64,000 bases of DNA, from contig JBFMEX010000103.1 of NCBI GenBank assembly GCA_040752215.1, positions 3,041 to 67,040 on the forward strand, written 5' to 3'. Made by a program: the position numbers and the translations under genes. This document shows, piece after piece, positions 1 through 8,669 of this stretch. The stretch is from JBFMEX01 sp040752215 (GTDB lineage Bacteria; Pseudomonadota; Alphaproteobacteria; Rhizobiales; Hyphomicrobiaceae). The stretch's first letter is position 1; the number at the start of each line of letters is the position of its first letter. Under the pieces are notes generated by a model. The model did no database searches and had not been told where the DNA came from. It saw nothing but the letters and a program-made list of their open reading frames with translations.

Positions 1-1
1 C

Positions 2-988
2 ACCGAGCCGAGCTACAGCGTCTATCTGCTCTGCCTGTTCCTGGCTGGCCTGCTGCAGCCGGCGATTCGCGCCCGCGTTCTTCGCCCGGGCTTCCTCGCC
101 ACGCTCGCGGTCGGTTTCGCCATCGCCTCGCCGTTCCTCTACTGGCTGATCTCCGATCCGATCCAGCTGAAGCAGCTGCTCCGGCCGCCGCGCGATCCCT
201 GGCACGAGGTCGTGCGCGGCCTGTTCGACGGGCTGCGCGGCCCCATCCTCTATCTGTCGCCGCTGATCGTGTTCATGCCGTTCGTGTTCCCCGGCTTCCT
301 GCGCGTCGCGCTCGCCGACCTTCGCCGCGCGCCAAATCGCACCGCCGAGCCCGATCTCGCCCAGCTCGTCCTGCACGGCGCCTATCTTGCGATTCTGATG
401 TCGCTGCTCGGTGCGATCGCGTTCGGCATCGGCGGCTATCCGGTGCACGCGCTGATGCCGCTCTACGTCTCGACCGTGGCCTGGCTGTTCAGTGCTGCAA
501 AGCGCGGCGGCGGCGGCGAGCTCGGCATCAGCCGCTTCGCGCGCCTCGCCGGGGCCATCGCGCTGCTTGCGCTCGTCGTCCGCCTCGCCAACATGTTCGT
601 GCTCGATCCGGTGTGCAACACCTGCCGCTGGGGCGTACCCTGGCCGGCGCTCGCCGACGATCTGCGCCGGCACGGCTTGTCGCGCGGCACCATCGTCACC
701 TTCGAGCACCCGATCGGCGGCAACCTGCGCCAGCTGCTGCCCGAGGCCACGTTCATCTCGCGGCGCTATCCGGTCCTCACCCCCGCCGGCGCCGACAAGG
801 CCGACCGGCCGATGGCACTGGTTTGGAGCAGCGAGTGGCCGGAGAGCTATGCCTATCGCTTCTTCGCCGAGTTCATCCCGCCGGACCGGCGGCTCGACGA
901 GGCGCGCCAGGTCGTCATCCCCTGGAAGCACCTCTGGAAGCCGGAAGGCTACCGGGTCTCCGATTGGCGCGTGCTGATCCTCGAGTAG
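2..988 (+). CDS. C-terminal part of a multi-pass membrane protein, possibly GT39-type glycosyltransferase
   Basis: The reading frame is open from the left edge, so the start lies outside the window and 328 codons are seen. The visible part has alternating hydrophobic helices (residues about 5-25, 32-52, 75-100, 120-150, 175-200) and a soluble tail of about 130 residues containing a C-x-x-C pair (CNTC). An E-P-S-Y stretch at the left edge followed by a hydrophobic helix, a basic loop and another helix resembles the middle of dolichyl-phosphate-mannose-type (GT39/ArnT) transferases. The catalytic N-terminal loop is not in view, so this is a family guess only. It could equally be an unrelated polytopic membrane protein. 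No partner gene follows within 300 bases. Confidence 0.5.
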   Translation, partial: TEPSYSVYLLCLFLAGLLQPAIRARVLRPGFLATLAVGFAIASPFLYWLISDPIQLKQLLRPPRDPWHEVVRGLFDGLRGPILYLSPLIVFMPFVFPGFLRVALADLRRAPNRTAEPDLAQLVLHGAYLAILMSLLGAIAFGIGGYPVHALMPLYVSTVAWLFSAAKRGGGGELGISRFARLAGAIALLALVVRLANMFVLDPVCNTCRWGVPWPALADDLRRHGLSRGTIVTFEHPIGGNLRQLLPEATFISRRYPVLTPAGADKADRPMALVWSSEWPESYAYRFFAEFIPPDRRLDEARQVVIPWKHLWKPEGYRVSDWRVLILE

Positions 989-1305
989 ACGGGCACCCCG
1001 AGCACCTGCCACCCGGGCGCAAGAAAAGACGCGCAATCTGTCGACGTGGTTAGCGCTCGCTTTGCGAGACCTTACCGCAGTCCTTAGCGCGTGTGCCGGC
1101 GCAGGAGGATCGCTCCGGAATGGAGCGTCGATCGCCGGCTCGTTTACGCACGATGGCGCCAAGACGCCTTGAGATCGCGGCGAAATTTACCGGATTTCAT
1201 CTGCTCGCTGACATCGTTTGCCTCGTCGCGCCACGCTTCGGCGCGAGGGCAGCGCAATGCGGAGAAATGCGCGCCCGATCACAAGCGGACTGATGGAGGT
1301 GCGCC
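989..1305. other. 317-bp intergenic stretch, nothing recognised
   Basis: Only short frames without a convincing ribosome binding site occur here. A 66-codon GTG frame starting at 1093 has unremarkable composition and no recognisable motif. The last 15 bases hold the GGAGG Shine-Dalgarno sequence of the gene at 1306. Confidence 0.5.
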
Positions 1306-1575
1306 ATGGCGCGTCTGGATATGGGATCGTTCGAGCTCGCCGAGCACGCCGCCGAGGGCGGTACGCCCGACGCACTGTTCGAGCTCGGCCTCAAGTACTG
1401 CGCCGGCCGCGAGGTCGCGCTCGACCTGGTCGAGGCGCACAAGTGGTTCAATCTCGCAGCACTGCGCGGCAACGAGGAGGCCAAGCACTACCGCCTCGAG
1501 ATCTCGCGTGAGCTGACCAAGCAGCAGATCGCCACCGCCCAGAAGCGCGCCCGCGAGTGGCTATCGGTTCATTGA
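1306..1575 (+). CDS. Sel1-repeat-like small protein
   Basis: An 89-residue protein with a GGAGG Shine-Dalgarno sequence 6 bases before its ATG. Residues about 12-58 fit a single Sel1/TPR-like helical hairpin: the A-E-x-G-x-x-D-A-x-F-x-L-G-L-x-Y pattern, then V-E-A-H-K-W-F-N-L-A-A-x-x-G-N-x-x-A. Sel1 repeats mediate protein-protein contacts; single-repeat proteins of this size are widespread in alphaproteobacteria and have no fixed function. The C-terminal 30 residues are charged and probably helical. There is no signal peptide, so it should be cytoplasmic. It stands alone and converges with the gene at 1613. Confidence 0.75.
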   Translation: MARLDMGSFELAEHAAEGGTPDALFELGLKYCAGREVALDLVEAHKWFNLAALRGNEEAKHYRLEISRELTKQQIATAQKRAREWLSVH

Positions 1576-1612
1576 ACGATCCGTGACGGCGGCGCTCGCG
1601 TCGCGCCCATCG

Positions 1613-2212
1613 CTACTTGCAGTCGCTGAACAGTGAGGCGATGCAGCCCCACGTCTTCTTGGCCGCGCCGGCGATCGCGCCGCCCGCCTTCTCGATCTGC
1701 TGCCCAGCGGCTTTGGCCGTGCCGGAAACCGTCTCCCCCACCGACTTGATCGCCGCGCCCGAGCCTTGCGCTGCATCCTTGGCCAGCGCCTCGACGGTCT
1801 GCGGCGCCCCCTTCTGATCCGCGGCCGGCTGTTGCGCCCCGGTCGCCGCCGGCGCCGGCCCGCTGCCGACGACTGGGGCGGCCGGCCCCGCGCCATCGCC
1901 ATTCGCCTCGCCCTCCGGCAGCGCGACGATCCTGAGCGGTCCCGGGCAGACCTCGCTCGCCGCCCGGCGCACGCTGCAGCTCTGATGGCCGCCCTCCTTC
2001 GCCAGCGTCGTGATGCACACGAGCTGGGCCCCGGCCTCGCGCCGGCCGGATGCGACCGCATCGATCTGGCAGCGATAGACCGCATCGGGTCCCGCACACA
2101 CGACGCAGTGCTCGAGCGCCTGCGCAGGCAGGACGAGCATCGCCGTGCCGGTCAAGATCAAGGCGGACCACGCACCGCGGCGCATGCCTTCGCGATGGTC
2201 AATTCGCTTCAT
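1613..2212 (-). CDS. secreted Cys-containing protein of unknown function
   Basis: A 199-residue protein with a signal peptide (hydrophobic stretch residues 14-30, likely cleavage after A-Q-A). The mature N-terminus carries cysteine pairs (C-V-V-C, a second pair C-x(17)-C, then C-x(12)-C), suggesting disulfides in the periplasm. Next comes an Ala/Pro/Gly-rich disordered linker (about 95-140), a helical segment, and a C-terminal W-G-C...C-K tail. The ATG at 2212 is the first plausible start; an internal ATG at 2185 would shorten the n-region and is also possible, and neither has a strong Shine-Dalgarno sequence. I do not recognise the family. It shares the secreted, paired-cysteine, low-complexity style of the genes at 47.7-49.2 kb. 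Confidence 0.6.
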   Translation of the reverse strand: MKRIDHREGMRRGAWSALILTGTAMLVLPAQALEHCVVCAGPDAVYRCQIDAVASGRREAGAQLVCITTLAKEGGHQSCSVRRAASEVCPGPLRIVALPEGEANGDGAGPAAPVVGSGPAPAATGAQQPAADQKGAPQTVEALAKDAAQGSGAAIKSVGETVSGTAKAAGQQIEKAGGAIAGAAKKTWGCIASLFSDCK

Positions 2213-2270
2213 GCGCGCGACGATGGCTCGGCAAATCGTGGCTGGCAAGACGGACGATCGGCCGCAGCGA

Positions 2271-2894
2271 TCAGGGAAAGACGTTGCAGCCGTGTGCGCG
2301 GTAGGCGGGACGCTCCGCCAGCCGCGCATAATAGGCGGCAACCGCCGGCAGCTCGGGCCTGACGATGTCGAGCGCAAACCAGCGGTGCACGAGGAGGCCG
2401 ATCTGGATGTCGCCGAGCGTGAACGCCGATCCGGCGACGTAGGGCCCCCCGGCAGCGAGCCACGCCTCCAGCCGGCGCATCTGCTCGCTCCACAGCGCCA
2501 GATGATAGGAGAGCTGCTCCTCGTTGTCGTAAGGCCGCGCCTTAACGACCTGGCCCAGGAACACCACCCGGCACCCCGTGTAGAGATCACTGGCGCCCCA
2601 GTCCATCCATACCTCGACCTCGGCGCGGCGCCTCAGATCGACCGGATAGAGATCGTCGCGCCCATGCTTGCTGGCGAGATAGCGCAGGATGGTGTTCGAC
2701 TCGCGCAGCACGAAGCCGTCGTCGACCACGGTCGGGATGAGCGCAAAAGCATTGAGCCGCCGGTACTCGGGATCGTCGAGCGGACGGAAGCCCCGCCCCC
2801 AGTCCTCGCGCCGGTAGGCAAGCCCCATCTCGTCGCAGAGCCACAGCACCTTGCGCACGTTGAGCGAGTTGGCGCGACCGTAGATCTCCAGCAT
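2271..2894 (-). CDS. glutathione S-transferase family protein
   Basis: A 207-residue cytosolic protein of normal GST length. Residues 1-80 are the thioredoxin-like domain: it opens M-L-E-I-Y-G-R-x-x-S-x-N-V-R-K-V, has the cis-proline loop (A-L-I-P-T-V-V-D-D-G) and the E-S-N-T-I-L-R-Y-L glutathione-contact motif. Residues 90-205 are the all-helical C-terminal domain with the conserved F-T-L-G-D-I-x-I motif. The residue following R-x-x-S is Asn, so the catalytic residue is probably the Ser. The ATG at 2894 is preceded by GGGGGACAC. Longer upstream extensions lack GST homology and were dropped. Substrate unknown; conjugation or reduction of electrophiles is the family role. Confidence 0.88.
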   Translation of the reverse strand: MLEIYGRANSLNVRKVLWLCDEMGLAYRREDWGRGFRPLDDPEYRRLNAFALIPTVVDDGFVLRESNTILRYLASKHGRDDLYPVDLRRRAEVEVWMDWGASDLYTGCRVVFLGQVVKARPYDNEEQLSYHLALWSEQMRRLEAWLAAGGPYVAGSAFTLGDIQIGLLVHRWFALDIVRPELPAVAAYYARLAERPAYRAHGCNVFP

Positions 2895-3073
2895 GTGTCC
2901 CCCTGTCGCCGCTTTGGAGGGCCAGGATAGCCGGCTTCGGACATGGCCGTCACGCCTCCTCGCCCCTTGCCAGTGCCCGCCGCTTCGCCTAGACGAGACG
3001 CTCGCGTCGGGCTTCGTACGCCCTGCGCCAGCCGAATTCACGCGCCCAGCGCGCCAGCCGAGCGGAACCAGCC

Positions 3074-3235
3074 ATGACCAAGCGCAGCGATCGCAACGTC
3101 GAGACCTCCAAGAAGAAGCGCGAGCGCAAGATCCCGCGCGCCAAGGTGACCCGCAACCAGGGCAACACCGCCGCCGTGCGCAAGCGGCTGAAGAGGGACG
3201 CCGGAAAGGCGCGCCAGGCCAAGGCCCAGGGGTGA
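3074..3235 (+). CDS. 53-residue highly basic small protein
   Basis: ATG to TGA, 54 codons, 12 Lys and 9 Arg with few acidic residues. It opens M-T-K-R-S-D-R-N-V-E-T-S-K-K-K-R-E-R-K-I and continues with an R-N-Q-G-N-T-A-A-V-R-K-R-L-K-R core. No membrane segment and no cysteine. The composition suggests a nucleic-acid or ribosome-associated peptide, but no family is recognised. A purine-rich GCGGAACC lies upstream rather than a classical Shine-Dalgarno sequence. It lies between a leftward GST gene and a rightward antiporter gene. The balanced, Lys-rich composition is unlike the Arg/Ala/Pro-rich shadow frames around it, which is the main reason to believe it. Confidence 0.55.
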   Translation: MTKRSDRNVETSKKKRERKIPRAKVTRNQGNTAAVRKRLKRDAGKARQAKAQG

Positions 3236-3382
3236 CGGAATCCCCTGCCCGTGCCACGATGCCGGCCACCGACGGCCGGCCGTCGCTTGCTCCGACGCAA
3301 GGCGGGCGCTCTCTGATCTGCTAGCGTACCGCTCTGCCCTGCCAGGAACTGCGTCGGTGCCGATGTGCCTGGACGGGGCTCG

Positions 3383-5188
3383 ATGGAGGCCCCCGGGCCG
3401 TCGCGAGGGCGCGTGCATCCTGAAATACCCATCCCGCGAGAGGTCGTCGTCTTTCTCGCCGCCGCCGGCATCGCGGTCCCGATCATGCATCGGCTCCGCA
3501 TCTCCGCGGTACTGGGCTTTCTGGTCATCGGCCTGGTGGTCGGCCCTTACGGCCTCGGCCGGCTGACCTCGCAGGCGCCATGGCTCGGCACCGTCGTCAT
3601 CTCCGATATCGAGGGCGTGCGCGCACTGGCCGAGCTCGGCGTCGTGTTTCTGCTGTTCATGATCGGGCTGGAGCTGTCGCTGTCCCGGCTGATGTCGATG
3701 CGCCAGCAGGTGTTCGGGCTCGGCGGCGCGCAGGTCGTGGTCTCGGCGACGGTCATCGCCGCAATCGCCTACCTGTTCGGCAACACAGAAGCGGCATCGC
3801 TCGTGATCGGCGCCTGCCTCGCCCTGTCGTCGACGGCGATCGTCATGCAGATTCTCATCGAGAGCCGTCGCTTCAGCGCGCCGGTCGGCCAGACCAGCTT
3901 TGCCATTCTCCTGTTTCAGGATCTGGCGGTTGTGCCGATCCTGTTCATGACCGGCGTGCTCGGCGCCAAGAGTGGCGGCTCGGTGGCACTTCCCTTGGCA
4001 CTGGCGATCGGCAAGGCGGCGGTCGCGATCGTGATCATCATGGCAGCCGGGCGAACCGTCGTCCGCCCGGTATTCCGCCTCGTCGGCCAGACCCAAAGCC
4101 GCGAGCTGTTCATGGCCACCGTGCTGCTGATCGTCATCGGCACCGCTGCCATCACCGCCGAGGCCGGGCTCTCCCTCTCGCTCGGAGCGTTCCTCGCCGG
4201 ACTGCTCCTGGCCGAAACCGAGTATCGTCACCAGATCGAGATCGACATCGAGCCGTTCAAAGGCCTGCTGCTCGGGCTGTTCTTCATGTCCGTCGGCATG
4301 ACGATCGACGTGACCGCCGTGCTCGACGAGCCGCTGTGGATCCCGCTCTCGGTCATCGGCCTGCTCACGATCAAGACCGCGATTACCTTTGTGCTCGCGA
4401 GACTGTTCGGCCATTCGATTTCGGTCTCGGCGGAAAGCTCGCTTTTGCTCGGACAAGGTGGCGAGTTTGCCTTCGTCGTGCTGGCAGCGGCACTCGTCCA
4501 GGGCCTGCTGCCCGCATCCACGGTGCAGTTCATGCTGATCGTGACCAGCCTCAGCATGCTGGCGACGCCGGCCGTGGCGCGGGTGGCGCGCGTCATCGGC
4601 AAGCGTTTGGAGAACAACGAGCGTCGCGATGGAGCGGGCGCGCGCGAGGCGGTGGCGCAGACCGCGGGCCACGTCATCGTCGCCGGCTACGGCCGCGTCG
4701 GGCAGCTGCTCGGCTCGCTGCTCGATACGCGCTGCATCCCGCACGTCGGCGTCGACGTCGATCCCAACATCGTCGAGCGCCTGCGCCGCAACGGCGTGAC
4801 GGCCTACTACGGCGATGCCAGCCGGCCGGAGTTGCTGCGCCGGCTCGGCATCGATCGCGCGAGCGCGCTGGTCATCACGATGGATGCGCCCGCCGCCGCC
4901 GAGCGGGTCGTCGCAGCCGCGCGCAGTGCATGGCCACAGCTGCCGATTCTCGCCAGGGCGCGCGACATCAAGCATGCCCGACGGCTGCTCGCGCTCGGTG
5001 CGACCGACGTCGTTCCGGAGACGATCGAGGCCAGCTTCGACCTCGCCGAGGTCGTGCTGGCGAGCCTCGGTCATAGCCCGGAAGCCTCGCGCCAGCTGGT
5101 CGCCGAGCGTCGCGAGGAGGAGCGCCTCGCGCTGCGCGAGGATCGGGCGAGCCGCCGCAGGCGCGCCGATCAGGCTCGCCACGAGTAG
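3383..5188 (+). CDS. CPA2-family monovalent cation:proton antiporter with RCK/TrkA-N domain (Kef type)
   Basis: A 601-residue inner-membrane protein. Residues about 18-395 hold some 12 hydrophobic helices of the Na+/H+-exchanger fold, with the L-G-F-L-V-I-G-L-V-V-G-P-Y-G-L motif near the start, L-A-L-S-S-T-A-I-V-M-Q and F-Q-D-L-A-V-V-P-I. Residues about 430-550 are a TrkA-N (RCK) Rossmann domain with the nucleotide-binding pattern V-I-V-A-G-Y-G-R-V-G-Q-L and an acidic D-V-D-P after strand 2. Family members (KefB/KefC/YbaL) exchange K+ or Na+ for H+, gated by nucleotides or glutathione adducts. A GTG at 3365 would add six residues; the ATG at 3383 matches the short cytoplasmic N-terminus of relatives. 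A GST gene sits just upstream on the opposite strand. Confidence 0.9.
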   Translation: MEAPGPSRGRVHPEIPIPREVVVFLAAAGIAVPIMHRLRISAVLGFLVIGLVVGPYGLGRLTSQAPWLGTVVISDIEGVRALAELGVVFLLFMIGLELSLSRLMSMRQQVFGLGGAQVVVSATVIAAIAYLFGNTEAASLVIGACLALSSTAIVMQILIESRRFSAPVGQTSFAILLFQDLAVVPILFMTGVLGAKSGGSVALPLALAIGKAAVAIVIIMAAGRTVVRPVFRLVGQTQSRELFMATVLLIVIGTAAITAEAGLSLSLGAFLAGLLLAETEYRHQIEIDIEPFKGLLLGLFFMSVGMTIDVTAVLDEPLWIPLSVIGLLTIKTAITFVLARLFGHSISVSAESSLLLGQGGEFAFVVLAAALVQGLLPASTVQFMLIVTSLSMLATPAVARVARVIGKRLENNERRDGAGAREAVAQTAGHVIVAGYGRVGQLLGSLLDTRCIPHVGVDVDPNIVERLRRNGVTAYYGDASRPELLRRLGIDRASALVITMDAPAAAERVVAAARSAWPQLPILARARDIKHARRLLALGATDVVPETIEASFDLAEVVLASLGHSPEASRQLVAERREEERLALREDRASRRRRADQARHE

Positions 5189-5204
5189 CGGTCCGCCCGC
5201 GCGC

Positions 5205-6674
5205 TCAGATCCCGAGCCGCTGCTTCAGGATGTCGTTGACCGCCTGCGGGTTCGCCTTGCCGCCCGAGGCCTTCATCACCTGGCCGACGAACCAGCCGAG
5301 CATGCTGGGCTTCGCCTTCACCTGCTCGACCTTGTCCGGGTTGGCGGCAATGATCTCGTCGACCGCCTTCTCGATCGCGCCAGAGTCGGTCACCTGCTTC
5401 ATGCCTCGGGCTTCCACGATCGCTGCCGGGTCGCCGCCTTCGGTCCACAGGATCTCGAACAGATCCTTGGCGATCTTGCCGGAGATGGTGCCGTTGGCGA
5501 TCAGGTCGACGAGGCCGCCCAGCTGCGCCGCGGAAACTGGCGAGTGCTCGATGTCCTTGCCTTCCTTGTTCAAGCGTCCGAACAGCTCGTTGATGACCCA
5601 GTTGGCGGCGAGCTTGCCGTCGCGGCCCTTGGCGACCGACTCGAAATAGTCGGCGCTCTCGCGCTCGGCGACCAGCACGCCGGCGTCATACGCCGACAGT
5701 CCGTAGCCCTTCATGAAGCGCGCCCGCTTCTCGTCGGGCAGCTCCGGCAGGTGCTGCCTGAGGTCGTCGACGTAGTCCTGCGTCAGCTCGAGCGGCAGCA
5801 AGTCGGGATCGGGGAAGTAGCGATAATCGTGCGCCTCCTCCTTGGACCGCATGGAGCGCGTCTCGCCCTTGCCGGGATCGAACAGCCGCGTCTCCTGCTC
5901 GATCGTGCCGCCGTCCTCGAGGATGTCGATCTGGCGGCGCGCCTCGACCTCGACCGCCTGGCCGATGAAGCGGATCGAATTGACGTTCTTGATCTCGCAG
6001 CGCGTGCCTAGCGGCTCGCCCGGCCGGCGCACCGAGACGTTGACGTCCGCGCGCAGGTTGCCCTTCTCCATGTCGCCGTCGCAGGTGCCGAGGTAGCGCA
6101 GAATCGTCCGGAGCTTCGTCACGTACGCCTGCGCCTCCCTGGCCGAGCGCAGGTCCGGCCTGGAGACGATCTCCATCAGCGCCACGCCCGACCGGTTGAG
6201 ATCGACGTAGGAGTACTCGGGGTGCTGGTCGTGGATCGACTTGCCGGCGTCCTGCTCGAGATGCAGCCGCTCGATGCCGACCCGCTTGGTCTCGCCGTCG
6301 ACCTCGATCTCGACCTCGCCCTCGCCGACGATCGGCTGCTTGTACTGGCTGATCTGGTAGCCCTGCGGCAGATCGGGATAGAAGTAGTTCTTGCGGTCGA
6401 ACACGCTGCGCAAGTTGATCGCCGCCTTGAGGCCGAGGCCGGTGCGCACTGCCTGGGCGACACACTCGGCGTTGATCACGGGAAGCATGCCCGGCATCGC
6501 CGCATCCACCAGCGAGACATGGCTGTTCGGCTCGCCGCCGAACGCGGTCGAGGCACCCGAGAACAGCTTGGCGCGCGAGTTGACCTGCGCGTGCACCTCC
6601 ATGCCGACGATCACCTCCCAGTCGCCGGTCGCGCCCGGAATGAGGTTTTTCTTCGCCGAGGCCTTGTCCTGCAT
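5205..6674 (-). CDS. gatB: Asp-tRNA(Asn)/Glu-tRNA(Gln) amidotransferase subunit B
   Basis: A 489-residue protein, the normal GatB length. The opening W-E-V-I-V-G-M-E-V-H-A-Q-V-N-S-R-A-K-L is the GatB signature, followed by D-A-A-M-P-G-M-L-P and the F-D-R-K-N-Y-F-Y-P-D-L-P-Q-G-Y-Q-I-S-Q block. The C-terminal YqeY-like tail (from about residue 400) ends in N-P-Q-A-V-N-D-I-L-K-Q. GatB binds tRNA and carries the kinase/transamidase site that converts Glu-tRNA(Gln) and Asp-tRNA(Asn) to the amidated forms with GatA and GatC. AGGAG lies 9 bases before the ATG at 6674; longer upstream frames were rejected. gatA and gatC are not next to it. Confidence 0.97.
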   Translation of the reverse strand: MQDKASAKKNLIPGATGDWEVIVGMEVHAQVNSRAKLFSGASTAFGGEPNSHVSLVDAAMPGMLPVINAECVAQAVRTGLGLKAAINLRSVFDRKNYFYPDLPQGYQISQYKQPIVGEGEVEIEVDGETKRVGIERLHLEQDAGKSIHDQHPEYSYVDLNRSGVALMEIVSRPDLRSAREAQAYVTKLRTILRYLGTCDGDMEKGNLRADVNVSVRRPGEPLGTRCEIKNVNSIRFIGQAVEVEARRQIDILEDGGTIEQETRLFDPGKGETRSMRSKEEAHDYRYFPDPDLLPLELTQDYVDDLRQHLPELPDEKRARFMKGYGLSAYDAGVLVAERESADYFESVAKGRDGKLAANWVINELFGRLNKEGKDIEHSPVSAAQLGGLVDLIANGTISGKIAKDLFEILWTEGGDPAAIVEARGMKQVTDSGAIEKAVDEIIAANPDKVEQVKAKPSMLGWFVGQVMKASGGKANPQAVNDILKQRLGI

Positions 6675-6922
6675 CGCAATGCTCCTGGTTTGCGCCCTCG
6701 TTAACGCAGAGCCGGTGGCCTCGCAACCATCCACGCTGCGGCCGGCCGAAAGTGCCGCCGAGTTGGCCAGCCAGCCGGCGGCGGCCGCCGTCGGGGTTCG
6801 GCTCCCGCCAATGGCCCCATTGACACTTTCGAACGGAAAGAATCGCCCGCCGAGGCTAGCCTGCTCTCGTCCCGGCGTAGCGCCGCGCGCGTTGTCGACA
6901 AAGCAGCAAGCCCGAGCCCACT

Positions 6923-7822
6923 ATGACTGCACGGATCATCGACGGATCGGCGATCGCCACCGGGATACGCACGCGCTGTCGCGAGCGCGCCAACCGGCTC
7001 GAGGCGCGCTACGGCATCGCCCCTGGCCTGGCCGTGATCATGGTCGGCGACGATCCGGCCTCCGCGGTCTACGTTCGCAAGAAAATACAGGCCTGCGCCG
7101 ATGTCGGGATCCGCTCGCGCAAGCTGCTGTTCCCGGCCGACGCCAGCCAGGAGCAGGTGATCGACCAAATTACCGAGCTCGGCGCCGATCCCCAAGTCCA
7201 CGGCATCCTGGTCCAGCTTCCATTGCCCCGCCACTTCGAGATCAAGGCCGTGCTGTCCGCCATCGACCGCGAGAAGGACGTCGATGGCTTCCATCTCTAT
7301 AACGTCGGCGGGCTGGTCATCGGCGACACCGTGTTCCCACCCTGTACTCCGTATGGAGTGATGCTGCTGCTCGACCACGTCGGCATCGACATCGCGGGCA
7401 AGAATGCGGTCGTGGTTGGTGCCAGCAACATCGTCGGCAAGCCGATGGCGCTGATGCTGATGCAGCGCGAGGCGACGGTCTCGGTCTGCCACGCCAAAAC
7501 GCGCGACCTCGCCCAGTTCACGATCCTCGCCGACATCCTCGTCGTCGCCGCCGGCTGTCCTGGCCTCATTGTCGGACCGATGGTCAGGTCGGGTGCGGTG
7601 GTCATCGACGTCGGCATCAACCGGTTGGCGAGCGGCAAGCTGGTCGGCGACTGCGACTTCGCTAGCGTGTCACGCCGCGCCGCCATGATCACGCCGGTGC
7701 CGGGCGGCGTCGGGCCCATGACAGTGACCATGCTGTTGGAGAACACGATCAACTCCGCCGAGCGTGCCTTGGAGCGTCGGGCCCGCGCGGAGATGGCCGC
7801 CGCCGCAAGCTCTGCCGCCTGA
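6923..7822 (+). CDS. folD: bifunctional methylenetetrahydrofolate dehydrogenase / methenyltetrahydrofolate cyclohydrolase
   Basis: A 299-residue cytosolic enzyme. It oxidises 5,10-methylene-THF to 10-formyl-THF via methenyl-THF with NADP+. Seen: the S-A-V-Y-V-R-K-K-I-x-A-C block with the catalytic Lys, V-H-G-I-L-V-Q-L-P-L-P, D-G-F-H-L-Y-N-V-G, P-C-T-P-Y-G-V, the Rossmann G-A-S-N-I-V-G-K-P-M and the C-terminal P-G-G-V-G-P-M-T signature. The start is divergent from gatB across 248 bases. A strong intrinsic terminator follows about 90 bases after the stop. One-carbon units from FolD feed TrmFO, whose gene is 6 kb downstream. Confidence 0.97.
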   Translation: MTARIIDGSAIATGIRTRCRERANRLEARYGIAPGLAVIMVGDDPASAVYVRKKIQACADVGIRSRKLLFPADASQEQVIDQITELGADPQVHGILVQLPLPRHFEIKAVLSAIDREKDVDGFHLYNVGGLVIGDTVFPPCTPYGVMLLLDHVGIDIAGKNAVVVGASNIVGKPMALMLMQREATVSVCHAKTRDLAQFTILADILVVAAGCPGLIVGPMVRSGAVVIDVGINRLASGKLVGDCDFASVSRRAAMITPVPGGVGPMTVTMLLENTINSAERALERRARAEMAAAASSAA

Positions 7823-7912
7823 CCCGCGCAGAGTCCCTACCCGATTGCCGCCCATGGCGCGCTCGCGGCGCCCGGCGGACATGGCCCTCGACCCTCCGGA
7901 GGGCCGACTCCC

Positions 7913-7963
7913 GCCGGCGCCGGACATGCTCCCACGTGTCCGGTGCCGGCCTCTTCTTTTTCT
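7913..7963 (+). terminator. intrinsic terminator of folD
   Basis: A 14-bp stem (7913-7926 pairing with 7937-7950, one G-T wobble) around a 10-base loop is followed at once by CTCTTCTTTTTCT, a T-rich tract in the rightward direction. It overlaps the stop codon of the leftward sortase gene. Confidence 0.85.
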
Positions 7964-8576
7964 ATTGGTCCGCGATCAGCTCGCCATGCACCACGTAACG
8001 CAGCGGCCCCTGCAGCCTGCCGTCGAGCGGCCAGCAGGTGACGAGTGCGATGGCCGGCCCGCCGTGGTGCGGATCGAGGCCCGATCGGTCCCAGCGCACG
8101 ATCCTCGTGCCGGTGACGCGAAATCGCGCCAGCTTGCCATCGCGGCGCGTGACACGGATCTCGTCGCCCGGCACGACGTCGGCGAGGAACGAGAAGTGCG
8201 TGTCGCGGTGGGCGGCGAAGATTGCGATGCCCGGCTCGCCCGGCTCCACGCTCTCCTCGTGGTGGCCGGGACCGAATGCCATCGCCTGCCCGCTGGTGCC
8301 GGAGAGGGCGATGCGCCGCGCGCCGAGCCGCGGCACGTCGATGCGCGCCACCGGCCAGGTGTCGGCCCACCGCCACGGCTTGACCGCCGCGCCGCTCGCC
8401 AGTGTCTCGGCGAACGCCCGGTCGAGCAGAATCTGGGCGAGGATCGCTTTGAGGTTCATGTAGGCTCCTTGACCGAACAGGAGGAGACCGGCGAGGGCGA
8501 GAAGGGTGGCGGCTGCGACCGGGGGAAATCGCAGCCGCCGGACATGCGCCAGGACGGGGGGGAGGGAGCGGCGCAT
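7962..8576 (-). CDS. class GN (marine-proteobacterial type) sortase
   Basis: A 204-residue membrane-anchored transpeptidase. Residues 17-36 form an N-terminal membrane anchor; the rest is the sortase beta-barrel facing the periplasm. The catalytic triad is visible: His123 in A-A-H-R-D-T-H-F, Cys181 in A-L-V-T-C-W-P (the T-L-x-T-C position) and Arg193 in P-L-R-Y-V-V. In this Gram-negative class the sortase normally serves one neighbouring substrate, a VIT/vWA protein with an LP-type sorting signal, and that substrate is encoded immediately upstream (8827-11157). The ATG at 8576 gives the standard short cytoplasmic n-region and has GGAG 11 bases upstream; the open frame extends 35 codons further without motif support. 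Confidence 0.9.
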   Translation of the reverse strand: MRRSLPPVLAHVRRLRFPPVAAATLLALAGLLLFGQGAYMNLKAILAQILLDRAFAETLASGAAVKPWRWADTWPVARIDVPRLGARRIALSGTSGQAMAFGPGHHEESVEPGEPGIAIFAAHRDTHFSFLADVVPGDEIRVTRRDGKLARFRVTGTRIVRWDRSGLDPHHGGPAIALVTCWPLDGRLQGPLRYVVHGELIADQ

Positions 8577-8669
8577 GTCGATTACGTCTCCGCATCGCTG
8601 GACACGACGCAGGCGCCGATCTTCCGATGCCGTGAGCACGGCCCACGTCGCGGGTATCGCCGACCTGTC

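Noticed and set aside
1093..1293. 66-codon GTG frame in the gap before the Sel1 gene
   Set aside because: No recognisable motif, no convincing ribosome binding site, and composition like random GC-rich sequence.
3038..5182. 714-codon open frame on the minus strand opposite the antiporter gene
   Set aside because: It is rich in His, Asp, Arg and Gln with no motif or start signal, typical of the mirror frame of a GC-rich gene; the plus-strand antiporter has full family motifs.
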